DNA of 49,757 nt from the NCBI GenBank assembly GCA_937968015.1, contig CALBSO010000056.1, positions 1 through 49,757 on the forward strand, in the 5' to 3' direction. The position numbers and the translations under genes are program-made. The notes under the pieces were generated by a model. It was not told where the DNA came from, searched no databases, and worked only from the letters and a program-made list of their open reading frames with translations. Source of the DNA: an uncultured Thermomicrobia bacterium (GTDB lineage: Bacteria > Chloroflexota > Chloroflexia > Thermomicrobiales > JALYUS01). This document shows positions 42,273-49,757 of the stretch, one piece after another. Numbering within the stretch: position 1 is the stretch's first letter; the number at the start of each line of letters is the position of its first letter.

Positions 42273-42468
42273 GCGCCCGCCGCGACGCCCATTCACGGAG
42301 GATGTGACCCCGATGCTTGATCGGGGTCACATCCTCCTCACCCTCGGTCCCATCATCGTTGTGATTGACGGCGTTGGGCGCCATCAGGGCTGACGCGGCA
42401 TCGAGGTCGTTACGATTGAGTGCGACGAGCAAGCGATGATAGAGCGCCTTGTTCTCCTCGGCAGACAT
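42250..42468 (-). pseudogene. SnoaL-like protein remnant
   Basis: The first ~37 residues (MSAEENKALYHRLLVALNRN, then DLDAASALMAPNAVNHN) look like the N-terminus of a SnoaL/ester-cyclase-type protein. After that (below ~42358) the frame runs into sequence that forms the terminator of the preceding gene and ends at 42250 within the neighbour's coding sequence. A normal member is ~130 residues. ATG 42468 still has AAGGGGGC upstream. It is most likely a truncated gene. Confidence 0.5.
42297..42337. terminator. Perfect 17-bp stem-loop after the substrate-binding protein gene
   Basis: The arms at 42297-42313 and 42321-42337 are perfectly complementary with a 7-nt loop. It begins 25 bp after the stop of the substrate-binding protein gene. 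No T-run follows on the plus strand. Confidence 0.65.
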
Positions 42469-42545
42469 ATACGCCCCCTTTCGTCCCCGGCACGCGGGGA
42501 GTGCTCGTCTCGGCGTGCAGCCTGTCATGCACAGATCGGGGAGAA

Positions 42546-42568
42546 TGGGAGCGCATGGAACGCTCCCA
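42546..42568 (-). terminator. Hairpin downstream of the mini-protein gene
   Basis: TGGGAGCG (42546-42553) and CGCTCCCA (42561-42568) form an 8-bp stem with a 7-nt loop, 13 bp past the stop of the minus-strand mini-protein gene. ATTCTCC follows on the minus strand. Confidence 0.55.
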
Positions 42569-42580
42569 CCCTCGTGCTGG

Positions 42581-42679
42581 CTAGTCGCCCCAAACGACGC
42601 CTCCCTGTGCGAGGACGGGGGCCGCACTGAGCAGCAGCGATGTCACCGCAATGGCGACAAGAATGAGTTTGCGACGCAT
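42581..42679 (-). CDS. Secreted 32-aa mini-protein (signal sequence plus short tail)
   Basis: This 32-codon ORF has a strong Shine-Dalgarno (GAGGAGGTGA) 5-8 nt before ATG 42679. It encodes basic MRRK, a hydrophobic core ending LLLSAAPVLAQ and a short tail GGVVWGD before TAG. Cleavage after VLA would release an 8-residue peptide (QGGVVWGD) or leave the protein membrane-bound. A hairpin follows the stop. It lies between the SnoaL-like remnant and a membrane protein operon. It may be a signalling peptide, a toxin-like micro-protein or a remnant of a longer secreted gene. No family is recognised. Confidence 0.62.
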   Translation of the reverse strand: MRRKLILVAIAVTSLLLSAAPVLAQGGVVWGD

Positions 42680-43127
42680 CTCGAATCACCTCCTCTCGCC
42701 CGAGATTGGGCGGTGCCGCATCTCAAGGGCATGCCCTGCACTCAAGGACGTAGGCGAGGACGATTCGGATGTATCGGGTGCATGGCCTGAAACACATCCT
42801 CCGATGCGGCTTCGCTCGCCCGCTCCGTCAGAGGAGGCCATGCGCCATGCGCCGTGTCGATGAACGCGAAAGGGCAACGAGTCGTGAGAAGATACGGAAA
42901 ACCCATTGGTGTGAAGTCGCTATGCGATACAGCGACAACCTGGTCGCCCTTCCCTCTGCTGCATCTGCCAGGGCGACCCAAAACGGTTCACCGCGATTGC
43001 GGGAGAGCTGACCTACCCAGCGAATGTTTGCACCTCGCTTGGCAAACCAGATATAGTGATGGCAGATGCTTTGGCCAATGAGCAGATCGTCTGATGGCGT
43101 CCGCTATCATGTTGTGGAGGTGCAGGC
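42680..43127. other. Intergenic region, ~450 bp
   Basis: This region holds the upstream region of the mini-protein gene (minus) and the promoter at 43028 (plus). A 12-bp palindrome AGGGCATGCCCT lies at 42726-42737. No gene is supported. Confidence 0.55.
43028..43057 (+). promoter_or_regulatory. Sigma-A-type promoter of the 43128 gene
   Basis: TTGCAC (43028-43033) is followed after 18 bp by TATAGT (43052-43057). The CDS starts 70 nt downstream. Confidence 0.6.
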
Positions 43128-43814
43128 ATGGCATCTGAGGACATGGCTCGGGCCACGGTGGCAGCGGGCCAAGCGGACCCCGAGGACCACTCGTTCGCGA
43201 CGAGGCTCTTGCGTGTCGCCTGGCTGTCTATCATCCTCGGCCTGGCGATCGAAGCCGTCCTGGTGATCATCGCAGAAGCCTTCGGACAGAATGGCAGCAC
43301 GCAACCATTGATCGCGGATATTGTGCAGAAGATCTCCTGGTCGTTCCTCGTCTGCATGGGACTCGCGATCGGCACAACCATTGCAGAATCTCTCCCGGCG
43401 GCTTCGGGCGTCGTCGGTTTGCTCGTTACCCCGCTCGCGTTCTATATCGCGCGCGGCCTCCACCGGGGCGCGATCCAGACACTCGGGCTGGTCGAGCGCT
43501 CTTCCGACAGCATCCCGCCCCTGCTCCTCGCGGCGCTTCGCGGAGTCGAATACGGATGTTTAGGCGCGCTGATCGGCTGGGCAATCCGTCGCAATCGGGG
43601 AACCGCTCGGACGCACCTCGCGATCGGGTTTGTCACAGGTCTGGTGTTTGGCGGCGCGTTCCTGGTCCTACGATCTGAGTCCGCGGCGGTACGCCTGGCA
43701 CTGGCAGGCGTGCTCGCGTTGGGCGTGAACGAACTTATCTTCCCGATCGGATGTGCCTTCGTCCTCTATACTGCACGTGCCCTGGAGAAACGTCTGATCC
43801 ACGTCGATTCCTGA
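43128..43814 (+). CDS. Uncharacterised multi-pass membrane protein
   Basis: The 228-aa protein has a polar N-terminus of ~25 residues and about six hydrophobic segments, with GCLGALIGWAIRRNRG in the middle. The C-terminus ends in EKRLIHVDS. ATG 43128 has GGAGG 8 nt upstream. It leads a same-strand group that includes two more membrane proteins and a fatty-acid desaturase, although a ~200-bp gap and a second promoter candidate (TATAGT, 43960-43965) separate it from the rest. The family is not recognised. Confidence 0.75.
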   Translation: MASEDMARATVAAGQADPEDHSFATRLLRVAWLSIILGLAIEAVLVIIAEAFGQNGSTQPLIADIVQKISWSFLVCMGLAIGTTIAESLPAASGVVGLLVTPLAFYIARGLHRGAIQTLGLVERSSDSIPPLLLAALRGVEYGCLGALIGWAIRRNRGTARTHLAIGFVTGLVFGGAFLVLRSESAAVRLALAGVLALGVNELIFPIGCAFVLYTARALEKRLIHVDS

Positions 43815-44015
43815 TCGCATGCTAAGGAGATACTCACGGCTGCGTGACTCCGACGTCTATCGGTGATCCGCCGACGGGGAAGATCACAATGCGGGATCAG
43901 TTGGACCACGCTCCGCGTATGGTATGCGGCATCGGTATGCCCCCAGTGCCTCGTTTAGGTATAGTAAACGCCTCGGGGCTCGCAACGTTCGATATGCGGT
44001 GAATGAGGAGATGTG

Positions 44016-44828
44016 ATGGACCGGCGGATCCCCCTCTGGGTGCGGCTCTACCTGCTCGTGGTTGTTTTCGAAACCGTCAGGGTCGCCATCGGTCTTTTCC
44101 GACCCGGGGTGCTCCAAGGTATGGTCCCCTGGCCTGCCAGCCCGCTGAACGCACGTTTCATCGCCTCGATCTATGCCGCCCTCGGCATCGGCGTGCTCGC
44201 TTGCGCCCTGGCGCGGCACTATGAGGAGATCCGCATCGTCGTGATCGGGATCCTGATCATGACCACGCTTCTCTTGTGCCTCACGCTGATTCGCTATTAC
44301 GCGTTCCCCGGCGAAATCCCGACGTTCCCGGTCCTGTGGATCGTGGCCTATACGGTCGATCCGCTCCTCGCATTCCTGACGGTGTGGCGCCTCGGTTGGC
44401 GCCGTGAGGCAGGTGCGGGTCGAAACCCGTATGCGCCGGTGTGGTGGGCCGAGACAGCAGTCTTCGGACTTCTCGGATTGTTTCTCCTCCTCTCGCCATC
44501 CGCGGCCGTTCGGGTCTGGCCCTGGGCGATGACTATCCCCCAGGCGCAGCTCTATAGCGGGCTGTTCATTACCATCGCAGCCCTGAGTGCGATTGCCGGT
44601 CGGGAGTCGCGATGGCGCGACATCCGCTGGTTTGTGCTTGTGTTAGCAGTCCTGCCGGTACTTGTGCTGATCAGCTCTTTTATGCATTTAGACCGGTTCC
44701 GTCACACTAGTAGCACCATCCTCTGGTTCCCACTCTTCGCCATACAATTGCTGGCGTTCGGCGCGATGATGGCGCGCGAGACGGCCGCTGGATCACTGAA
44801 AGGGGCTCCACGATGGAAGAACAGCTGA
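44016..44828 (+). CDS. Uncharacterised multi-pass membrane protein
   Basis: The 270-aa protein has about eight hydrophobic segments and short loops, with a mid-protein WRREAGAGRNPYAPVWW loop. The start is ATG 44016, with GAGGAG 6 nt upstream (GTG 44013 also in frame). It overlaps the next membrane protein by 16 bp, so the two are translationally coupled. A -10 candidate TATAGT lies at 43960-43965. I see no catalytic motif. Role in membrane composition is suggested only by the downstream desaturase. Confidence 0.75.
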   Translation: MDRRIPLWVRLYLLVVVFETVRVAIGLFRPGVLQGMVPWPASPLNARFIASIYAALGIGVLACALARHYEEIRIVVIGILIMTTLLLCLTLIRYYAFPGEIPTFPVLWIVAYTVDPLLAFLTVWRLGWRREAGAGRNPYAPVWWAETAVFGLLGLFLLLSPSAAVRVWPWAMTIPQAQLYSGLFITIAALSAIAGRESRWRDIRWFVLVLAVLPVLVLISSFMHLDRFRHTSSTILWFPLFAIQLLAFGAMMARETAAGSLKGAPRWKNS

Positions 44829-45292
44829 ATGACGCGGAGGGCAGGCAGCATTGGCTTGGTAGTGCCGGAGGAGTCCTGCATCTCTACCTCTGGCTCGTGA
44901 TGGGCGGCCTGCTACTTCAGGGGATCGGGTCGCTCGTGCTACGGGCGCAACGATCCCTCGCGGCGCCCAGCCCCACCGCTGTGAGCAACTTCTTCTCGGA
45001 CAACCCTCCACATGCGTGGGTGCATATCGCCTGGGGCACGACGGGATTGGTGATTCTCATCGCCCGGCGGCCCGCCCACGTCCGCTGGTGGTTGGCGCTC
45101 ATCTTCGGGGTCTTCTACACGCTGCTTGGATTTCTCGGTGTCGCGGTGCATAACCCCTTCGGGCTAGCGCTTGGCCTCGTGGAGAATGCATTCCACTTGC
45201 TGGTCGGCCCGTCCATGCTTCTCCTCGTGGTCCTCGCACGGCGGGATGCGGGTGGACCAACGCTCGTACACGCGACGCCGCGTGTTTCGTGA
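44813..45292 (+). CDS. Small four-helix membrane protein (DUF4383-like)
   Basis: The 159-aa protein has four predicted TM helices and motifs HAWVHIAWGTTGLV and LGLVENAFHLLVGPSMLLLVV, which recall DUF4383-type proteins. ATG 44813 has AAGGGG upstream and lies within the end of the previous gene. It is followed 22 bp later by the desaturase gene. The function is unknown. Confidence 0.7.
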   Translation: MEEQLNDAEGRQHWLGSAGGVLHLYLWLVMGGLLLQGIGSLVLRAQRSLAAPSPTAVSNFFSDNPPHAWVHIAWGTTGLVILIARRPAHVRWWLALIFGVFYTLLGFLGVAVHNPFGLALGLVENAFHLLVGPSMLLLVVLARRDAGGPTLVHATPRVS

Positions 45293-45314
45293 GGAGGCTG
45301 CGAGGCACACGCGG

Positions 45315-46301
45315 ATGACACCTCGTCCCGATAGTCGCGCCGACTGGCGTGACGCGTACCAGGAGTTGCGGCGATCGGTCCGTGATGCGCACCTCCTCGA
45401 GCGGGCCTACGGCTACTATGCGTGCGTGGGTATCGCCTGTAGCGTGCTCCTCGTGACCGCCGTGGCGGTGCCGTTCATACTTCCTTCGTCGGCGGGATGG
45501 AACCTGATTGCCATCGTGCTCCTCAGCCTCGCCATCGTCCAGAGTGCCCTACTCGGGCATGATGCGGGACATGTCGCCATCTTCCGCCATACGCGGGCCA
45601 ACTGGCTGGTGGGCGAGCTCTGTTGGAGCCTGATCGCCGGCATCGGGTTCTGGTATTGGAACGATCGTCACAACCGGCATCACGGGCGGACGAATGACGT
45701 GACTGCCGATCCCGACCTGCGTCCGAGTCTGCTTGATCGTATCCTGGGGCGCTCCGGGTTGGCCGTCACGCTGCTGAGCCTCTTCCTATCTGCCATCATG
45801 TTCCGCTTCGAGAGCTGGGGGCACACGCGTGCGGTGCTCCGTGGCAGTCGGCGAGTGACGGAAGCAATCCTACTCTCGGTGAATCTGCTACTCTGGGCGA
45901 TCTTTTGCGTGCTGCTCGGCTGGCGTGGCGTCGGGCTCTTCGTCGCCTCGCAGATGCTCGGCAGCCTCTACCTGGCGGCAATCATCGCACCAAACCATCG
46001 CGGTATGCCGATGTGGGCACAGGGAGCCGAGCTCTCATTTCTGGAGCGCCAGGTGCTGAGTTCCCGCAACCTGACGACGGGCCCGGCGTGTGACCTGTTC
46101 TACGGCGGGCTCAACTCTCAGATCGAGCACCATCTCTTCCCGACGATGCCGCGCGCACATCTACGCCGGGCGCGGGCGCTCGTTCGGCCGTTCTGCGTGG
46201 CGTGCGGCCTGGCGTATGAGGAGGCGACGCCGCTGCGAGCGTACCGGCAGGTGATAATGGCGGTCGCGCAGGGCGAGAGCTTCGCGAGCATGCTGGAGTA
46301 G
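45315..46301 (+). CDS. Fatty acid desaturase (membrane-bound, acyl-lipid type)
   Basis: The 328-aa protein has three His boxes: H82DAGH86, H119NRHH123 and QIEH272H273, which ligate the di-iron centre. Four TM helices lie between them. The third box with Gln (QxxHH) is typical of front-end or delta-6-type acyl-lipid desaturases; no cytochrome b5 domain is fused. It introduces double bonds into membrane lipids with O2 and a ferredoxin-type donor. The start is ATG 45315, with GAGG upstream; a longer frame overlaps the previous gene. It ends a likely operon with two membrane proteins. Confidence 0.9.
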   Translation: MTPRPDSRADWRDAYQELRRSVRDAHLLERAYGYYACVGIACSVLLVTAVAVPFILPSSAGWNLIAIVLLSLAIVQSALLGHDAGHVAIFRHTRANWLVGELCWSLIAGIGFWYWNDRHNRHHGRTNDVTADPDLRPSLLDRILGRSGLAVTLLSLFLSAIMFRFESWGHTRAVLRGSRRVTEAILLSVNLLLWAIFCVLLGWRGVGLFVASQMLGSLYLAAIIAPNHRGMPMWAQGAELSFLERQVLSSRNLTTGPACDLFYGGLNSQIEHHLFPTMPRAHLRRARALVRPFCVACGLAYEEATPLRAYRQVIMAVAQGESFASMLE

Positions 46302-46346
46302 CCCGCCAAGGTGCGCCAGGCCTTCGCTTCGATCGGGGCCAACCTG

Positions 46347-46475
46347 AGATGACAGATTTGTAAATATTCTTTCCCTTTGCACCGTCCGGCGTCTATGGCC
46401 AACTGCTTGGGGCACGGGAAATCGTGGAACGAATTCCTGACAATACGTATTTGGAAGATGACAATCTTGTCATCT
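46347..46475 (+). promoter_or_regulatory. AT-rich upstream region with a palindromic operator candidate
   Basis: AGATGACAA-TC-TTGTCATCT at 46456-46475 is a perfect 20-bp palindrome. A degenerate copy, AGATGACAGATTTGTAAAT, lies at 46347-46365. Both precede the secreted protein gene at 46567 in a region much richer in A/T than its surroundings. A repressor site is the simplest reading. Confidence 0.5.
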
Positions 46476-46566
46476 CATTCGTACCCGCATCACATGAACT
46501 ACATGTACACGTTACTAATAATAGATCGCAGATCGAACATGGTCGTGCGTATTAAGGGAGGCACAA

Positions 46567-47022
46567 ATGCGACGGTTGACGATTCCCGCGCTTCTCGCCA
46601 TCTTCGCTGCTCTGCTGTTCACCCTGCCTGTCACTGCGGGCTGGGAATGGTGTGACGCTGATCCGGTCGTGCAAGTGAATGCCAATCGCGTCCAAGTCAT
46701 CGTCTCCATCCCGTCGGTCTATCTCTCGCAGGTTGATCAACCGACGCGTATCACGATCACGACGCCACAGGGCGTCACGGATACGCTCGTTTCGAAGGGG
46801 CCCGGCCTCAACGGACGCGAGGAAGTTTTCACCTTCAAGCGCGCGTCCGATAGCGATGACGAGAGTTCTTCACTCCCCGTGCGGATTGACGCCTCGGTCG
46901 GGCTCAAGGGCAATCCGAGCGGCGTTCCTCTGCGTCTGACCGTCATCGCCAACAATGGCGCCCCGGTCGTCTCCTACGGAGACACGAAGGGGACGACGAT
47001 CCTCATCACCTTGCCGCGCTAG
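46567..47022 (+). CDS. Secreted protein of unknown function
   Basis: The 151-aa protein has a Sec signal sequence (cleavage near LPVTAG), then a mature domain starting WEWCDADPVVQVN. The rest is strand-rich (VIVSIPSVYLSQVDQP, PLRLTVIANNG), suggesting an Ig-like beta-sandwich with a single Cys. GGGAGG lies 5 nt before ATG 46567. The promoter region carries palindromes. The family is not recognised. Confidence 0.75.
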   Translation: MRRLTIPALLAIFAALLFTLPVTAGWEWCDADPVVQVNANRVQVIVSIPSVYLSQVDQPTRITITTPQGVTDTLVSKGPGLNGREEVFTFKRASDSDDESSSLPVRIDASVGLKGNPSGVPLRLTVIANNGAPVVSYGDTKGTTILITLPR

Positions 47023-47152
47023 ATCGGTAGGGAGCGAGGCACGCTCGCGCGGCGAGCGATGAGCGATCGTCCTCAGGCGCAAACGGCGGAATGACCCGCT
47101 TGGGTGGCAGGATGCGCCGGGCTGATCGAAGGCGAGGAGAAAGGGAGCGGCG

Positions 47153-49552
47153 ATGCGTTCCGACCGGATTTTCATACCCTTCTATATCGGCATCCTGGCG
47201 CTCATCGCGGTAAGTGGCACGGCAGGCGCGCTGCGCCTTACCCCACCGCTTCACCCGCAGTATGTCTTGCTGGCACTGGTCTACGCCGGCTTGGTGACGA
47301 CGGCCTTTCTCTTCCCCTTGCCATTCGCGTTCAAGACCAAGCTCTGCCTGGACACGGGGGTAATTTTCGCCGCCGTGCTGCTGTTCACCCCGGGGATTTC
47401 GATGCTCATCGCGGGGGTGGGCACGCTGGCTGCCCAGGTAGTCCGCCGGCGCTCCGGGCGTCAGATCGTCTTCAACGGCGCGCAGACGGCGCTGCAGGCG
47501 GCCGCGGCCGCGGGTATTCTCGCCGTGGGCGGCTGGGAGCCGAGCCAGTTGCGCTCCGCGGATATCGGTTATGTGCACCTCCTGATCGGCGCGGCCCTGG
47601 CGATGTACCTCGTCAACACGCTGAGCGTGGCGACGATGGTCGGATTGCAGACGCGCCAATCCCCGCTGCGTTTCTGGCACAGCGTGATGCTCCGCGCCGG
47701 CCGCGTCGAGCATCTTACGCACTGCTCGCAGGTCGGCCTGGGATACCTGGCAGCGGTCGTTACCGACAGCAATGGTTGGACGCTCATTCTGCTCGTCATC
47801 CCCATTTTCGCGGTCTATACGACGCTCAAGCATCACATCCAGATCATGAAGCAGGCGGAGGAGGCGCAGCGGATCGCACGGTTTGGCGATTGGGTCTGGG
47901 ATCTTGACACCGGCGTGCAGGTCTGGTCGGACGAAATGTACCGCATCTTCGGCTACGCGCCGCAGGCCTTCGTGCCGACGTTCGAGACGTTCCTGAATGC
48001 CGTCCATCCCGACGATCGCGTCCGCGTCGGTGCAACAGTCCACCGCGCCCTGTCGGCGCGCGACCATTACAGCATTGATCATCGCATCCTCCAACCCGAT
48101 GGTACGAGCCGCATCGTCCATGAACAGGGCGAGGTGATCAGCGATGAGCACCGCCCGCGGCGCATGATCGTGGCGGTGCATGACATCACCGAACGCAAAG
48201 CTCTGGAGGAACGGCTCGCCCACCAGGCATATCACGACGCCCTCACGGGGCTGCCGAACCGCGCCTTTTTCCTCGACCGCCTCCAGTCCGCCCTCGCGCA
48301 CACCAGTCAGCAGCGGCGATCCGTCGCGGTCCTCTTCCTCGATCTGGACCGCTTCAAGGTGATCAACGACAGCCTCGGCCATGAAGCCGGCGATCGCGTG
48401 CTCGTAGTCGTCGCCGAGCGCCTCAGAGCGAGCCTGCGATCGGGGGCCGTCGCGGCGCGCTTCGGCGGGGACGAGTTCACGATTTTGCTCCCGGAAGTCG
48501 GCGACGTCTACGAGGTCTGCCGCGCCGCGGAGCGCATCCTCGCGGCCGTACGCGCACCATTCGCCCTCGACGACGGCCACGAGGCATCCGTGACGAGCAG
48601 TATCGGCATCGTGCTCAACGACGACGCGCACCCCGCCCCCGCCGACCTCTTGCGCGACGCGGATGTGGCCATGTATCGGGCGAAGCAGAGTGGCAAGGCG
48701 TGCTACAAGGTCTTCGACACGAGCATGCATGCATGGGCGGTCGCACGCCTCGACCTCGAGCGTGACCTGCGGCAGGCGATTGCCCGGGGTGAGATGCGGC
48801 TGTACTACCAGCCAATCGTCCGGCTGGCCACAAGGAGAATCGTCGGGTTGGAGGCACTCCTCCGGTGGCAGCATCCCCAACGTGGCACGATCTTGCCGGC
48901 CGAGTTCATTCCCCTCGCCGAGGAGACCGGACTGATCGTGCCGCTCGGTCGCTGGGCGCTTCGGACGGCGTGTCGGCAGGCGGCGACATGGCATCGAGCG
49001 CATCCGTCCGGCGACCCTGTCGCCATCAACGTCAACCTCTCGGCGACGCAGTTCCAGCAGCCGAACCTGATCGCGGAGGTGGCGGACGCACTCCGCGCCA
49101 CGGGGCTCGATCCGCATCACCTCGTGCTGGAGATCACCGAGAGTGTGATGATGGCGGATGGCGAGTCTACCGGCGCGACCCTGACGAAATTAAAGGCGTT
49201 GGGGGTGCGGCTGGCGATTGACGATTTCGGCACCGGCTACTCGAGCCTCAGTTACCTGAACCGCTTCCCGGTAGACATCCTGAAAATTGATCGCTCCTTC
49301 GTCGCACGGCTCGGCGAAGATGGCGAGGGGGCGTCGCTCGCGCGGGCGATTCTCAGCCTCGGTCACGGGCTCGGATTGCGGGTGATTGCCGAAGGAATCG
49401 AGCGCGGCAAGCAAGCAGCGCAGCTGCGGATGCTGGGGTGCGAGCTGGGGCAAGGCTACCACTTCGCGGCACCGCTGGCGAGTGAGGCGGCGGGTAGGTT
49501 GCTCGCCGAAGCGGGGGGCGCGGCGGATGAACGGGCGATTGGCGCCGGGTAA
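47153..49552 (+). CDS. Membrane-bound GGDEF-EAL cyclic-di-GMP enzyme with PAS domain
   Basis: The 799-aa protein has about six N-terminal TM helices (~1-235) in a MASE-like sensor and a PAS domain (~250-355) with FGDWVWDLDTGVQVWS. The GGDEF domain (~360-525) has the intact ARFGGDEF. The EAL domain (~540-790) has EALLRW, DFGTGYSSL and KIDRSFV, also intact. It should both make and break cyclic di-GMP or do one of these depending on signal. GGGAG lies 5 nt before ATG 47153. It is preceded by the secreted protein gene at 46567. Confidence 0.95.
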   Translation: MRSDRIFIPFYIGILALIAVSGTAGALRLTPPLHPQYVLLALVYAGLVTTAFLFPLPFAFKTKLCLDTGVIFAAVLLFTPGISMLIAGVGTLAAQVVRRRSGRQIVFNGAQTALQAAAAAGILAVGGWEPSQLRSADIGYVHLLIGAALAMYLVNTLSVATMVGLQTRQSPLRFWHSVMLRAGRVEHLTHCSQVGLGYLAAVVTDSNGWTLILLVIPIFAVYTTLKHHIQIMKQAEEAQRIARFGDWVWDLDTGVQVWSDEMYRIFGYAPQAFVPTFETFLNAVHPDDRVRVGATVHRALSARDHYSIDHRILQPDGTSRIVHEQGEVISDEHRPRRMIVAVHDITERKALEERLAHQAYHDALTGLPNRAFFLDRLQSALAHTSQQRRSVAVLFLDLDRFKVINDSLGHEAGDRVLVVVAERLRASLRSGAVAARFGGDEFTILLPEVGDVYEVCRAAERILAAVRAPFALDDGHEASVTSSIGIVLNDDAHPAPADLLRDADVAMYRAKQSGKACYKVFDTSMHAWAVARLDLERDLRQAIARGEMRLYYQPIVRLATRRIVGLEALLRWQHPQRGTILPAEFIPLAEETGLIVPLGRWALRTACRQAATWHRAHPSGDPVAINVNLSATQFQQPNLIAEVADALRATGLDPHHLVLEITESVMMADGESTGATLTKLKALGVRLAIDDFGTGYSSLSYLNRFPVDILKIDRSFVARLGEDGEGASLARAILSLGHGLGLRVIAEGIERGKQAAQLRMLGCELGQGYHFAAPLASEAAGRLLAEAGGAADERAIGAG

Positions 49553-49599
49553 TCGTTGCGATGGTTGCCCTGTTCTACTCGCCGATTACGACGACCCCC

Positions 49600-49757
49600 G
49601 CAAGCGTCGGCGTCACATAAAATTGACCATGTATTCCTTCGAACGCTTTATCGAAAGTCACTTCAATCTTGAAATGCACGCAGTTCTTGATTTTATGAGC
49701 GAATAGGACTTACGCAGTTGGTGGTAGGCAATACCACGGACGGGCGAGATAGGAACG
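49600..49757. other. Composition change at window end; possible edge of an inserted element
   Basis: From about 49615 the sequence becomes AT-richer than the rest of the window. GGACTTACGCAGTTG at ~49707-49721 resembles ends of some transposable elements known from other bacteria. The element's transposase is not in the window, so this is only a hint. Confidence 0.25.

Noticed and set aside
47006..49120. Long minus-strand frame opposite the GGDEF-EAL gene
   Set aside because: Shadow frame; GGDEF and EAL motifs fix the plus strand as coding.

Overview
The window is high-GC bacterial chromosome with gene content of a free-living, probably monoderm heterotroph. The best guess is a Chloroflexota member (Thermomicrobia-like). 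This is inferred from secreted proteins built on a 'VQYFERxRLE' module, RNase J next to rpsO and pnp, an ACY1L2-like M20 pair, many lipoproteins, and lipoprotein/FtsX transport genes with no outer-membrane partner. No rRNA, tRNA, CRISPR array or complete insertion sequence was seen.

Region 1 (1-13.1 kb) is an envelope-response block. It holds a DedA protein, an OmpR-type two-component system, a small secreted PepSY-like protein, a hidden 38-aa acidic peptide, an ABC exporter, a divergent Cys-rich secreted protein, a second small secreted protein with an acidic repeat tail, a lipoprotein, a fused double ABC ATPase and a 902-aa FtsX permease. Three promoters here share a box (TTCAYCGCGAYTTYA) exactly 26 bp upstream of a TATRCY -10, and a related box precedes the two-component operon. 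I infer an autoregulated regulon. The two small secreted proteins share almost the same leader and signal sequence but have unrelated tails.

Region 2 (13.1-20.5 kb) holds an ECF sigma/anti-sigma pair flanked by two secreted proteins with related modules, one fused to a clan-A glycoside hydrolase. It also holds an AIR-synthase-like protein, a small stress/plasmid-stabilisation-like protein and a membrane-anchored SH3 protein. Region 3 (20.5-25.6 kb) holds prephenate dehydrogenase with a structured leader, an unknown protein, Lrp/AsnC and DtxR regulators, a flippase-like membrane protein and a lipoprotein.

Region 4 (25.6-38.0 kb, mostly minus strand) is housekeeping: two M20 amidohydrolases, a phosphoglucose/phosphomannose isomerase, an aspartate-semialdehyde-dehydrogenase relative without its catalytic Cys, PNPase, S15, RNase J, a family-4 uracil-DNA glycosylase and a phosphohexomutase. 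Region 5 (38.4-42.7 kb) is an oligopeptide-type ABC operon without ATPases, followed by a SnoaL-like remnant and a 32-aa secreted mini-protein. Region 6 (43.1-49.6 kb) has three multi-pass membrane proteins, a fatty-acid desaturase, a small secreted protein and a GGDEF-EAL protein. The last 150 bases change composition and may be the edge of an inserted element.
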